DNA of 49,419 nt from Bacteroidetes bacterium HGW-Bacteroidetes-16. GTDB taxonomy: Bacteria > Bacteroidota > Bacteroidia > Bacteroidales > F082. The notes beneath the pieces are model-generated. The model did no database searches, had not been told where the DNA came from, and saw only the letters and a program-made list of their open reading frames with translations. The stretch spans positions 1-49,419 of the forward strand of contig PHDN01000026.1 in the NCBI GenBank assembly GCA_002840975.1, in the 5' to 3' direction. Shown here one piece after another: positions 1 to 6,789 of this stretch; position 1 is the first letter of the stretch; each line of letters opens with the position of its first letter. Position numbers and translations under genes: made by a program.

Positions 1-149
1 TTGCCAGTCTGGTGGCGCTTATAACGGGACTGGCATTCTCCATTGAATGGTTGGTGATGACTGGCATCTTGTTGATGGTAATTACCGCTACCCTTTATTC
101 CCTTAATACCATTGGAATGATTTTTCATAATAAAAAGCAACTAACATGA
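1..149 (+). CDS. C-terminal end of an unidentified membrane protein (partial)
   Basis: The third forward frame is open from the window edge to a TGA at 147-149 and encodes about 48 residues. It is rich in hydrophobic residues, with a likely membrane segment around WLVMTGILLMVITATLY, and ends in a basic tail (HNKKQLT). The stop overlaps the start of the next gene in an ATGA arrangement, so the two are probably translationally coupled in one operon. The family cannot be named from this fragment; a transporter or other polytopic membrane protein is plausible. Confidence 0.6.
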   Translation, partial: ASLVALITGLAFSIEWLVMTGILLMVITATLYSLNTIGMIFHNKKQLT

Positions 150-463
150 TACAAAAGACTTTTAATGCCGAGGAAACCAAAGTGCGCGAACTTTTAAAAC
201 AAATCCCTGACCCCGAAGTCGAAGTCAATATTGTGGATCTGGGTTTAATTTATCACATACGTAAGGATGATGAAGCCAAAACCCTGGAAATAGATATGAC
301 GCTAAGCACACCCGGATGTCCTGTGGGCGACACCATCATTCAGCACATTCAAAATCTGCTTGATATCAATTATCCTGATTTTAATGTGAGCGTTAACTTG
401 ATCTGGGAGCCGGAATGGACACCGGATTTTATTACTCCTGAAGGAAGAGAACAACTGTACTAA
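146..463 (+). CDS. SufT/MIP18-family (DUF59) Fe-S cluster assembly factor
   Basis: This 105-residue protein matches the small single-domain DUF59 (MIP18/PaaD/SufT) family. Visible hallmarks are the DPE...VNIVDLGLIY block at about residues 22-36, the STPGCPVGD loop with the conserved cysteine (Cys58), and the C-terminal W-x-P-x-W segment followed by ITPEGREQL. Members help mature cytosolic iron-sulfur proteins, and PaaD-like members act in phenylacetate oxygenase assembly. No phenylacetate genes are near, so the Fe-S role is the better guess. The ATG at 146 overlaps the stop of the upstream membrane gene by 4 bases, suggesting coupling. Length is normal for the family. Confidence 0.85.
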   Translation: MIQKTFNAEETKVRELLKQIPDPEVEVNIVDLGLIYHIRKDDEAKTLEIDMTLSTPGCPVGDTIIQHIQNLLDINYPDFNVSVNLIWEPEWTPDFITPEGREQLY

Positions 464-527
464 CCATTTTCCTTGCATTTTTCGAAAGTTGCCGGGTAGG
501 TTGTCAGTTCGATTATTCTCCCTATCA

Positions 528-560
528 CTGGCGCGCGTTTAGCGATAGCGTAACGCGTGA
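528..560. repeat. REP-like imperfect palindrome, GCGCGCGTT/AACGCGTG type
   Basis: CTGGCGCGCGTTT and AACGCGTGA face each other across a short loop that itself contains AGCGATAGCG. The arms pair with a G-T mismatch. A second copy with the same arms and a different loop lies at 2543-2571. The same hairpin in two intergenic places suggests a dispersed REP-like element. No REP-associated transposase is present here. The remaining 464-778 sequence holds no convincing gene. Confidence 0.5.
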
Positions 561-778
561 CTATTATACCCCTCCACTCCTACCCCCAGTTTCACACCTT
601 CGCTAAAAAAAAATGCAACTGGCGGTACATGTCTGTCCTGTCGACGGAATATAGCGAAGCCTGCCCTACAAAGTACCTATAAACACAGCAAGTCCCATGG
701 CAGGCAAGCGAAATGATGAGACATCTCCTCTAAAACAATATGAATGAAACAACTATCCTCAATAAAACAACCCTCGAA

Positions 779-981
779 GTAAAACCAATAAAATAAATTC
801 CTAGATTTACCACACCAAAAAACCGATGACCCAACTACAATGAAGAAGAAAGAAACCGATTTAATTAATCATTACCGTTGAAATTGGGTAATATAATGAT
901 AATGAGATTAAATGGATACTAAATGTAATTATATAACCAAAGACTGTATAATAGGCATAACGACAATTGGCGGTATGCAGA
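779..981 (+). repeat. Dispersed intergenic repeat A (left copy)
   Basis: This segment aligns with the reverse complement of 48959-49146 over nearly its whole length, with a few small gaps. Shared blocks include GTAAAACC near the start, AATTCCTAGATTTACCAC, a GAAGAAGAAAGAAACC block, a 29-base identical block around 887-915 and CGACAATTGGCGG at the end. It is AT-rich and has no plausible reading frame. It ends about 30 bases before the methyltransferase start, just as the right copy ends about 20 bases before its gene, so it may carry promoter/leader information or be a recombination site. Confidence 0.8.
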
Positions 982-991
982 CGTTATGGGC
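956..991 (+). other. attC-like site upstream of the methyltransferase cassette
   Basis: CATAAC at 956-961 and GTTATG at 983-988 form an inverted pair around a 21-base centre containing TGGCGG. The right arm continues as GTTATGGGC (983-991), which is the exact reverse complement of GCCCATAAC at 1703-1711 just beyond the gene. A matching site (CATAAC, 26 bases with TGGCGG, GTTATG) lies at 1706-1743. This resembles paired attC core sites of integron cassettes, but no integrase is in the window, so the assignment is inference. Confidence 0.4.
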
Positions 992-1011
992 AAGGCAAAT
1001 AAAGAGTTCCC

Positions 1012-1710
1012 ATGAGTACAAACATGAGTAATTACTATTCTAAAAAACTGAACTCTAAAAATTTAATGCAATGCTATGAGATTGCGCCTCCAAGAGTTCA
1101 GCAGTTTTTAGATGCTGAAATTGATTTTGTTCTGGCTAATATCGCATCAACTGATCATGTTTTGGATTTAGGTTGCGGTTATGGAAGAGTTGCAAAACGA
1201 TTAGCAGTGAAAGCTAAAAAAATAACAGGAATAGATATATCTGAAGACAATATTGAATTAGCTCAAGAATACGTTCGTCGTAACGAAAATTGTGAGTTCT
1301 TTGTAATGGATGCACTGAAAATAGACTTTCAAGACAATTACTTTGATGCAACAATTTGTGTTCAAAATGGAATTTCAGCATTTAAGGTAGATCCAAATAA
1401 ATTGTTGAAGGAGTCAATTCGTGTGACGAAAAATGGAGGAATAATTCTTTACTCTTCTTATTCTGAGAAATTTTGGGAGTACAGACTAAATTGGTTTCAA
1501 ATACAATCTGATCACAAATTAATCGGAGAAATCGATCAAGACTTGACGAAAAATGGAATTATTATTTGTAAAGATGGATTTCGAGCAATTACATTTTCCG
1601 GATTGGACTTTTTGAAACTTGCCGCAGAATGTGATATTAATTCAGAGATTATAGAAGTAGATACATCAAGTGTTTTTTGTAGAATGAAAGTAAAAAAGCC
1701 CAGCCCATAA
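1012..1710 (+). CDS. Class I SAM-dependent methyltransferase
   Basis: The 232-residue protein has a Rossmann-type methyltransferase core: SAM-binding motif I LDLGCGYG at residues 51-58, an acidic residue at the end of strand 2 in TGIDIS (Asp75), and a later VMDALKIDF / FDATICV region typical of motifs II-III. This predicts methyl transfer from S-adenosylmethionine; the substrate cannot be told. A second ATG four codons in is an alternative start. The gene is AT-rich, stands alone between repeat A and repeat B, and its stop codon lies inside the GCCCATAAC boundary motif. That placement suggests a mobile cassette-like gene and not part of the neighbouring operon. Confidence 0.8.
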   Translation: MSTNMSNYYSKKLNSKNLMQCYEIAPPRVQQFLDAEIDFVLANIASTDHVLDLGCGYGRVAKRLAVKAKKITGIDISEDNIELAQEYVRRNENCEFFVMDALKIDFQDNYFDATICVQNGISAFKVDPNKLLKESIRVTKNGGIILYSSYSEKFWEYRLNWFQIQSDHKLIGEIDQDLTKNGIIICKDGFRAITFSGLDFLKLAAECDINSEIIEVDTSSVFCRMKVKKPSP

Positions 1711-1820
1711 CACTACATATACTTTATGGCGGATTACGTTATGAAAATGAGTATTTTAGTTTCAAATATAAATCATCGTGGACAGAAAGATTTTTCTTTT
1801 AAGTTCGCCACAAAGCATAT
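1707..1820 (+). repeat. Dispersed inverted-repeat element B (left copy), MITE/attC-like
   Basis: This aligns with the reverse complement of 47157-47317. Shared blocks are TAAC-x-CT, ATATACTTTA-x-GGCGG, ATTTTAGTT, a 19-base AATATAAATCATCGTGGACAG-type core and CGCCACAAA-x-CATAT. The two ends are inverted repeats of each other (ATATACTTTATGGCGGA against ATATGCTTTGTGGCGAA read from the other end). The element begins at the stop of the methyltransferase and ends 45 bases before the next start codon. Its first 37 bases also form the attC-like site 1706-1743. Confidence 0.75.
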
Positions 1821-1865
1821 TCTTCCCGTTAAGCGAAAATATAAGAGCAATTAAATCATGAACAA

Positions 1866-2471
1866 ATGAGGGATTACATACTTGTACTATTGTTAACTGC
1901 TTTTTCAAGTCAATTGTATTCTCAGACAAATACAAATGAAAAAGAAATCCGTGACAGCACCAGGGCTAAAAAAGTTGAAAATTATTTATCCATAACACTT
2001 TACCCAGAATATATCGGGCAGCTAAACATGAATGAAAGACAGGAACTCTTTCTAAACATAGATACTATTAGCTATAACTGGTATGAAAAACCGGAAGAAG
2101 AATTATTAGGTCGAAATACACCAGAAATAAGCTTTAAGAAGAGTCCATTAAAAGGAATCTGGATGGAGAAAGAAAATAAAACAGACTTTATAATATTTCA
2201 CCCTGTTTACGATGGCCAATATCCAATCTTCTATTTACAGTTTGAAAATAGAAATGTAGTACCGCGCAAATATGGAGACGGGCCGTATTGGTATAAACTA
2301 AGCGGGAATTATATTCATACAAAGTGGTTTCTTTCAAGCAATTCAAATTTTCAGATATACTACTTTAAAATGTCAGAGGATAGTTCAAGTTTTGACATTA
2401 GTATTTTCTACGACAATCCTTATATCGAGAACGACACCTTAACATTTATAAAATTTGAAAAGAACAACTAA
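1866..2471 (+). CDS. Small secreted protein of unknown function
   Basis: The 201-residue product begins with a basic residue and a hydrophobic stretch ending near LYSQ, which looks like a Sec signal peptide. The mature part is rich in aromatic and acidic residues (for example GPYWYKLSGNY and FDISIFYDNPY), suggesting a beta-rich periplasmic or secreted domain, but I recognise no family. It is AT-rich and sits directly after repeat B. The right end of the window has an unrelated small secreted protein in the same position after repeat B'. A four-codon mini-frame starting at 1858 overlaps just upstream and is unlikely to matter. Confidence 0.65.
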   Translation: MRDYILVLLLTAFSSQLYSQTNTNEKEIRDSTRAKKVENYLSITLYPEYIGQLNMNERQELFLNIDTISYNWYEKPEEELLGRNTPEISFKKSPLKGIWMEKENKTDFIIFHPVYDGQYPIFYLQFENRNVVPRKYGDGPYWYKLSGNYIHTKWFLSSNSNFQIYYFKMSEDSSSFDISIFYDNPYIENDTLTFIKFEKNN

Positions 2472-2494
2472 CCCTGCAACCGTCCCCCGTCTCG

Positions 2495-2523
2495 TCCTCG
2501 TTTGAGCGCAGCGGTAACGAGGA
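2495..2523. repeat. REP-like hairpin, TCCTCGTT/AACGAGGA type
   Basis: TCCTCGTT and AACGAGGA form a perfect 8-bp stem around a 13-base loop (TGAGCGCAGCGGT). It follows the secreted-protein gene by about 20 bases and could act as a transcript end or RNA-stabilising hairpin, but there is no T-run for an intrinsic terminator. It lies next to a second, different hairpin at 2543-2571. Confidence 0.45.
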
Positions 2524-2542
2524 TGTAATATTAACCCCATCT

Positions 2543-2571
2543 CTGGCGCGCGTATTTTTCCAACGCGTGCC
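2543..2571. repeat. REP-like imperfect palindrome, second copy
   Basis: CTGGCGCGCGT and CAACGCGTGCC face each other across an AT-rich loop. The arms match those at 528-560, while the loop differs. Conserved arms with a variable loop in two intergenic sites argue for a dispersed structured repeat. Confidence 0.5.
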
Positions 2572-2619
2572 TTTACCAATAACCACAACCCCAACTGAAA
2601 AGCCGCAACCATGTTGACC

Positions 2620-3390
2620 CTAGCTATTTTTTTGAATTATTTTTTTTAATGCATTTTGCACCACCTGAATGTCACGTTCTTCATTGCGTATGATTCTATT
2701 CTGTGCATCATTCAAAAAATCGGACCAGGAAATTACGACCAGTTCGATCTGATGCTTAGGAAGCAACTCGGCCCTGCGTTTGTCATATAACCGCCTCTGT
2801 TCCTCACGTGTGACTCCACTGACGGTTTTCATTCTGGATTTATAAAAAGGGGCGCCGGGGTCGTTGGCCGGCATTTCTTTATACCCTACCACCAACTGTA
2901 GTTGTTCGTAAAAAGCATCCACCGGAAGTTTTGTCCTGCTGACGCCATCCTTATGAACATCGCCAAGGAGAAAATCGAACCTCTTTTTGCGGTTGGCTTT
3001 CCGGCCCAGCACCTGGTCGCATAAATCAATCACGTAAGTTGCATCGCTTTGCGCACGTGATAACGAATCCTCCTTCCCGGCAGTACCTTTCTCATCCCGC
3101 TTGTACGGCGTCGTTGGAACGGTTGTATTGTCAGCAATAAAATACCAATAGGTACTTTGCCCGTTCCTTTCAGCATAAAGCGCGGGTATAAGTTGTAGCT
3201 GATTTGCTTCATCCAGTTCCCTGAGAATTTGGCGAATTGGCAACCCGTTCCGCAAGTCTTTTGCAAATATACCCGCACCAATAAAGGCGGGCATCAATTC
3301 TTTTACCGGAACAATGGCAGGTGAGCTATGTTCCTTAAAATAGGCTTCAATAACCTGATTGATTTCACTAATTTTTGAAGGATTTACCAT
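2620..3390 (-). CDS. Uncharacterised protein, possible PD-(D/E)XK-like nuclease fold
   Basis: The 256-residue soluble protein has no signal peptide. Residues about 1-90 look like a small helical/winged region with NGLPIRQILREL. The second half contains RFDFLLGD, LPVDAFYEQLQLVVGYKE, VSGVTREEQRRLYDKRR and a final IELVVISWSDF. The order of an acidic residue, then VDAxY...LVVxYxE on adjacent strands, then an RR-DxRR helix resembles restriction-endonuclease-like folds. The usual core acidic residue in LVVEY is glycine here, so activity is doubtful. This is a weak structural guess; it may simply be hypothetical. ATG start at 3390; it stands alone downstream of the nuclease gene by about 100 bases. 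Confidence 0.45.
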   Translation of the reverse strand: MVNPSKISEINQVIEAYFKEHSSPAIVPVKELMPAFIGAGIFAKDLRNGLPIRQILRELDEANQLQLIPALYAERNGQSTYWYFIADNTTVPTTPYKRDEKGTAGKEDSLSRAQSDATYVIDLCDQVLGRKANRKKRFDFLLGDVHKDGVSRTKLPVDAFYEQLQLVVGYKEMPANDPGAPFYKSRMKTVSGVTREEQRRLYDKRRAELLPKHQIELVVISWSDFLNDAQNRIIRNEERDIQVVQNALKKIIQKNS

Positions 3391-3492
3391 ATCAAAATGA
3401 ATTATGAGTTACGCCGGCTATCATCAAAAGCCCCCGGGTCAACGAACTCCGGGATTTCTGTTCTGTACCATCAGTTCAGGATGCACTCCTTC

Positions 3493-4605
3493 CTAATTCA
3501 CTACCACCATCTTCTTAAAGTCAGCAAACCGATCCGATTTCAACATCACATAATAAATTCCTGACCGAAGGTTTTGCGGTTTCCAATCGATGGTATAGTC
3601 GCCTTTTTCTTTTTGCCCTTTGTCAAGAGTAGCAACCGTCTGCCCTGATAAATTAAAGACCTGAATAATGACCTCAGATTTCACGGTCAGGCTATATTGA
3701 ATTTGGGTAGAGTTACTAAATGGATTGGGCACATTTTGCTTTAAGGTAAAGTTGCTCTCGGCACCCGGAACAAAAACATAGTCGGGCGAAATCAAGGGGC
3801 TTCCTGCCCGGGTCCAGGCGGTATAAATCAGCTCCGATAGCGCATGGGAAGCATTGCTGAACAGGGGAATGGTAAATCCATTTGATTTTTCCCACAGCGC
3901 CTGCTTGTATTCTGAAGAACTAGTATTGCCGTTAATCCCTTTGGCATAATCATCAGCAGCCAGCACAGAATCCACGAAAGTATAGTTTGTATACAAATAG
4001 TCGAAAATATACTGGTTTACATCTTCAATCTCATTTGTTTCAGCGCCTTCGTAGTTGAACTGAGAGATGTACGCATTGATCATGGTAGATTCGTAGCGTG
4101 AATGGATGCCAGTATTTCCCGAAAACTGACCGTTATAATTTCTGGTGATATGCATGGGCATGTGGCCATCAGCTACATAATGCCCCAGATCGGCAGCAAA
4201 AAGCACCGCTTTGTCCCAATCGCGGCGTTCAAAACAACGTTCAAGCGAATCAAAAGTAATCATGGTCGCCCAGGGCAAAATACCATTGTCATACACAAAA
4301 GCAGCGCCATGAACCGAAATAACTGAATCCCAAGTTTGAGCAATGGACCCATTACTTAAAAACTCAGGATAATTATCGATGTCGATATAATGTTTGGGAC
4401 CTTCCGTGGGATCCCAGGCTTTGCGGTGATCAGCTTCCGACGCATAATCGGCTAAAGTGCTGATCCATGAGTTAAACTGAGCCATTTCTGAATTAAAAGA
4501 AAGCCCCGAAGCTGTATTAATTTTATAGTGTCCTGTCGAACCCCAACTGATGAGTAAGACCGACAATCCAATCCATCCAACGGTAATAAAAAGTTGCTTT
4601 TTCAA
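3493..4605 (-). CDS. Secreted S1/P1-type (zinc-dependent) nuclease with T9SS sorting domain
   Basis: The 370-residue product has an N-terminal hydrophobic segment ending at SWGSTGH, where the mature N-terminal Trp and His are family metal ligands. Further zinc-binding pieces are DHRKAWDP...HYIDID, LGHYVADGHMPMH and HSRYESTMI, the H-x3-D-x-H-x3-H pattern and H-x3-E of S1/P1 nuclease and phospholipase C folds. Residues about 290-370 form a T9SS type A sorting domain (QNVPNPFSNST ... GIYYVML), so export across the outer membrane is predicted. The start is unusual: the only start giving the signal peptide is TTG at 4605, with an in-frame stop a few codons upstream. It probably degrades extracellular nucleic acids for nutrients; phospholipase activity is the alternative. 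Confidence 0.8.
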   Translation of the reverse strand: MKKQLFITVGWIGLSVLLISWGSTGHYKINTASGLSFNSEMAQFNSWISTLADYASEADHRKAWDPTEGPKHYIDIDNYPEFLSNGSIAQTWDSVISVHGAAFVYDNGILPWATMITFDSLERCFERRDWDKAVLFAADLGHYVADGHMPMHITRNYNGQFSGNTGIHSRYESTMINAYISQFNYEGAETNEIEDVNQYIFDYLYTNYTFVDSVLAADDYAKGINGNTSSSEYKQALWEKSNGFTIPLFSNASHALSELIYTAWTRAGSPLISPDYVFVPGAESNFTLKQNVPNPFSNSTQIQYSLTVKSEVIIQVFNLSGQTVATLDKGQKEKGDYTIDWKPQNLRSGIYYVMLKSDRFADFKKMVVVN

Positions 4606-4723
4606 TGGCGCTATGGTTTAATAATGAAGACACCAAAGGTAAGCATATACGATGAGTTATGCCGATTTATTTTCTTTGGTTTCTCCGATCACCATCGGGT
4701 CAGGAAAAGGGTTCTCACTTTCG

Positions 4724-5026
4724 CTATTTTCTATTCTTGGCTTTCTCAACGATCCCGGTCAATTTCTCAAATGAAAACTTGAAATTCCTTTTTAGCTGGT
4801 ACAAAGGAATCGTTGAACCACCCCTGGTTGGCATACCCAATTGTTGCCGCAAATAGGGTTCGCCAATTTGGTTGGCTTTTGCGAATTCGGCCAGTGTCAT
4901 GGCGGTGTCGAGAACCACCACATAGCCTGTTTCTGACTGCTGCTTTTCGTCTGTTGCAGGAGTCGGAGCCGTTGAACAGGCCGTAAATAATACGGACAAC
5001 ATAAGTGTTATTAAGAAGTATTTCAT
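4724..5026 (-). CDS. Small lipoprotein of unknown function
   Basis: The 100-residue product has a short hydrophobic leader followed by the lipobox LFTAC, so it should be lipid-anchored after cleavage before Cys17. A threonine/proline-rich linker follows, then a segment TLAEFAKANQIGEPYLRQQLGMP that resembles short helix-turn-helix-like motifs built around an 'A-x-x-N-x-I...L-x-x-x-L-G' pattern. The C-terminus is basic. No enzyme motif is visible. It lies between the aldehyde dehydrogenase and the secreted nuclease on the same strand, with gaps of about 60 and 120 bases. Confidence 0.6.
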   Translation of the reverse strand: MKYFLITLMLSVLFTACSTAPTPATDEKQQSETGYVVVLDTAMTLAEFAKANQIGEPYLRQQLGMPTRGGSTIPLYQLKRNFKFSFEKLTGIVEKAKNRK

Positions 5027-5051
5027 CTGATAGGGTATTAATTATAAAAGA

Positions 5052-5075
5052 GTTCTGTTCCTTGCGAAACAGAAC
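5052..5075 (-). terminator. Candidate intrinsic terminator after the aldehyde dehydrogenase
   Basis: GTTCTGTT and AACAGAAC make an 8-bp perfect stem with an 8-base loop. Read on the minus strand it follows the dehydrogenase stop by about 13 bases and is trailed by TCTTTTATAATT, a weak T-rich tract. It would separate that gene from the lipoprotein gene. Confidence 0.5.
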
Positions 5076-5088
5076 CTGAATAAAACAA

Positions 5089-6645
5089 TTAAATCACAAA
5101 TTTAATCCCTTGCGCCAAGGGTAAATCCGTGCCAAAATTAATGGTATTGGTTTGCCTGCGCATATAGACCTTCCACGCATCAGATCCAGACTCACGGCCA
5201 CCACCGGTCTCTTTTTCGCCTCCAAAGGCACCTCCGATTTCGGCGCCGGAAGTTCCCAGGTTGACATTGGCAATGCCACAATCAGATCCTGCGTACGATA
5301 CAAATGTTTCAGCTTCACGCATGTCCAGTGTAAAACAGGCAGAAGACAATCCCTGTGGCACATCATTTTGGATGGCAATGGCGTCGAGGATGCTTCCACT
5401 GTACTTTATAAAATAGACAATGGGCGCAAATGTTTCTTCCTGAACGATCCTAAAATGATTTTCAGCTTCGGCAATACATGGCACTACATAGGTTCCTGTT
5501 TCAAAACCAGGACCTTCGCATACCACTCCGCCAAACAGTATTTTTCCGCCTTCTTCGACAACCTTCGTTACCGCATTTTTAAACAATGCAACTGAATTCG
5601 TGTCGATCAACGGCCCCACCAGAAATGATTCATCCAATGGATTGCCAATTTTGGGTACGATATTTTCGTAGGCAGAAATGAATTTGCTGCATACCTCATC
5701 ATAAATATCTTCATGGATTATCACCCTTCGGGTACTGGTACATCGTTGTCCGGCAGTACCAACAGTTCCAAAAACAGTTGACATTACAGCCATCTGAATG
5801 TCGGCTTTTGGGGTGATAATCACCGCGTTGTTGCCACCAAGTTCCAGTATAGTTTTACCGAGGCGTTTTCCGACGATCTCCCCTACCCTTTTTCCAACGG
5901 CAGTTGACCCGGTTACCGACATAAGCTGAATGCGCTTGTCTGCCAGGAAATTATCACCCATTACAGAAGACTTGGCCACCAGCAGGTTAAATACACCTTC
6001 GGGGACCTCGTTCCTGATTAATACTTCTTTAATAATCCGTTGGGTAGCCAGGGCTGTCAGCGGTGTTTTTGACGAAGGTTTCCATATCACCACATCGCCG
6101 GCAATGGCTGCTAAGGCTGAATTCCAGGCCCAAACGGCCACCGGAAAATTATAGGAAGTAATGATTCCAACAATGCCCAAGGGCTGGTATTGCTCTGACA
6201 ATCGGTGATCTACACGCTCCGACTGCAGGTTGACCCCGTTAATCAGGCGCGCAAGGCCAACGGCAAAATCACAGATATCGATCATTTCCTGCACTTCGCC
6301 CAAGCCCTCCTGGTAAATTTTTCCCATCTCAATGGTAACCAAAGCTCCCAGCTCTTCTTTGTGTTCGCGCAAGGCACAACCAATCTGTCGAATGATTTCA
6401 GCCCGGGCAGGTGCCGGCACTTTACGCCAAACCAGAAAGGCTGCCTGGGCTTTTTTAACCACCATTTCATAATCGTCTAGGGTGGCATTTTTAACCCTTG
6501 CAATTTCTTTTCCGTCAATAGGTGAAAAGGAGGAGGTTATATCGCCTGTGGTATCTATCCATTCAGCTCCGGTTGAAACTCCGCAGTTAAGTTCTTTAAT
6601 TCCAAGTTTATCGAGGATAACCCCGATTTGCTTTACTTCATTCAT
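5089..6645 (-). CDS. ALDH7-family aldehyde dehydrogenase (aminoadipate-semialdehyde / piperidine-6-carboxylate type)
   Basis: The 518-residue enzyme is full length for NAD(P)-dependent aldehyde dehydrogenases. Visible are the cofactor-binding SYNFPVAVWAWN and WKPSSKTPLTA blocks, the general base Glu268 in ELGGNN and the nucleophile Cys302 in GQRCTSTRR. The C-terminal GGAFGGEKETGGGRESGSDAWK and the overall pattern match the antiquitin/ALDH7 subfamily better than other ALDH classes. Known members oxidise alpha-aminoadipic semialdehyde (cyclised piperideine-6-carboxylate) in lysine breakdown. No other lysine-catabolism gene is adjacent, so the exact substrate is inferred. ATG start at 6645; a candidate -7 element lies 45 bases upstream. 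Confidence 0.85.
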   Translation of the reverse strand: MNEVKQIGVILDKLGIKELNCGVSTGAEWIDTTGDITSSFSPIDGKEIARVKNATLDDYEMVVKKAQAAFLVWRKVPAPARAEIIRQIGCALREHKEELGALVTIEMGKIYQEGLGEVQEMIDICDFAVGLARLINGVNLQSERVDHRLSEQYQPLGIVGIITSYNFPVAVWAWNSALAAIAGDVVIWKPSSKTPLTALATQRIIKEVLIRNEVPEGVFNLLVAKSSVMGDNFLADKRIQLMSVTGSTAVGKRVGEIVGKRLGKTILELGGNNAVIITPKADIQMAVMSTVFGTVGTAGQRCTSTRRVIIHEDIYDEVCSKFISAYENIVPKIGNPLDESFLVGPLIDTNSVALFKNAVTKVVEEGGKILFGGVVCEGPGFETGTYVVPCIAEAENHFRIVQEETFAPIVYFIKYSGSILDAIAIQNDVPQGLSSACFTLDMREAETFVSYAGSDCGIANVNLGTSGAEIGGAFGGEKETGGGRESGSDAWKVYMRRQTNTINFGTDLPLAQGIKFVI

Positions 6646-6689
6646 ACAATTTGTTTAACGAATATTTTGTTATGATATTTAAAAGGCCA

Positions 6690-6697
6690 CAAAAGTA
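6690..6697 (-). promoter_or_regulatory. Candidate Bacteroidota -7 element for the aldehyde dehydrogenase
   Basis: On the minus strand this reads TACTTTTG, an exact match to the TAnnTTTG consensus, 45 bases before the ATG. A T-rich stretch upstream could serve as a degenerate -33 element, but no clean TTTG at ideal spacing is seen. Confidence 0.35.
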
Positions 6698-6789
6698 TAA
6701 AAACAGCGGAACCGAACACTCGAAAAACCCTCAAAACGGATAGTTTAAGAAAAGTTAACATTAACTTATTGTATTTGAAGCGGATGACT

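Noticed and set aside
1858-1869. A four-codon mini-frame (ATG AAC AAA TGA) overlapping the secreted-protein start
   Set aside because: Too short to be called a leader peptide without expression data.
464-2600. A true chromosomal integron
   Set aside because: The boundary motifs are suggestive but there is no integrase, only one clear pair of sites and the sites are short. Reported as cassette-like only.
5094-5595. Long antisense frames inside the aldehyde dehydrogenase and many other genes
   Set aside because: They are shadows of strongly supported genes and carry no domains.
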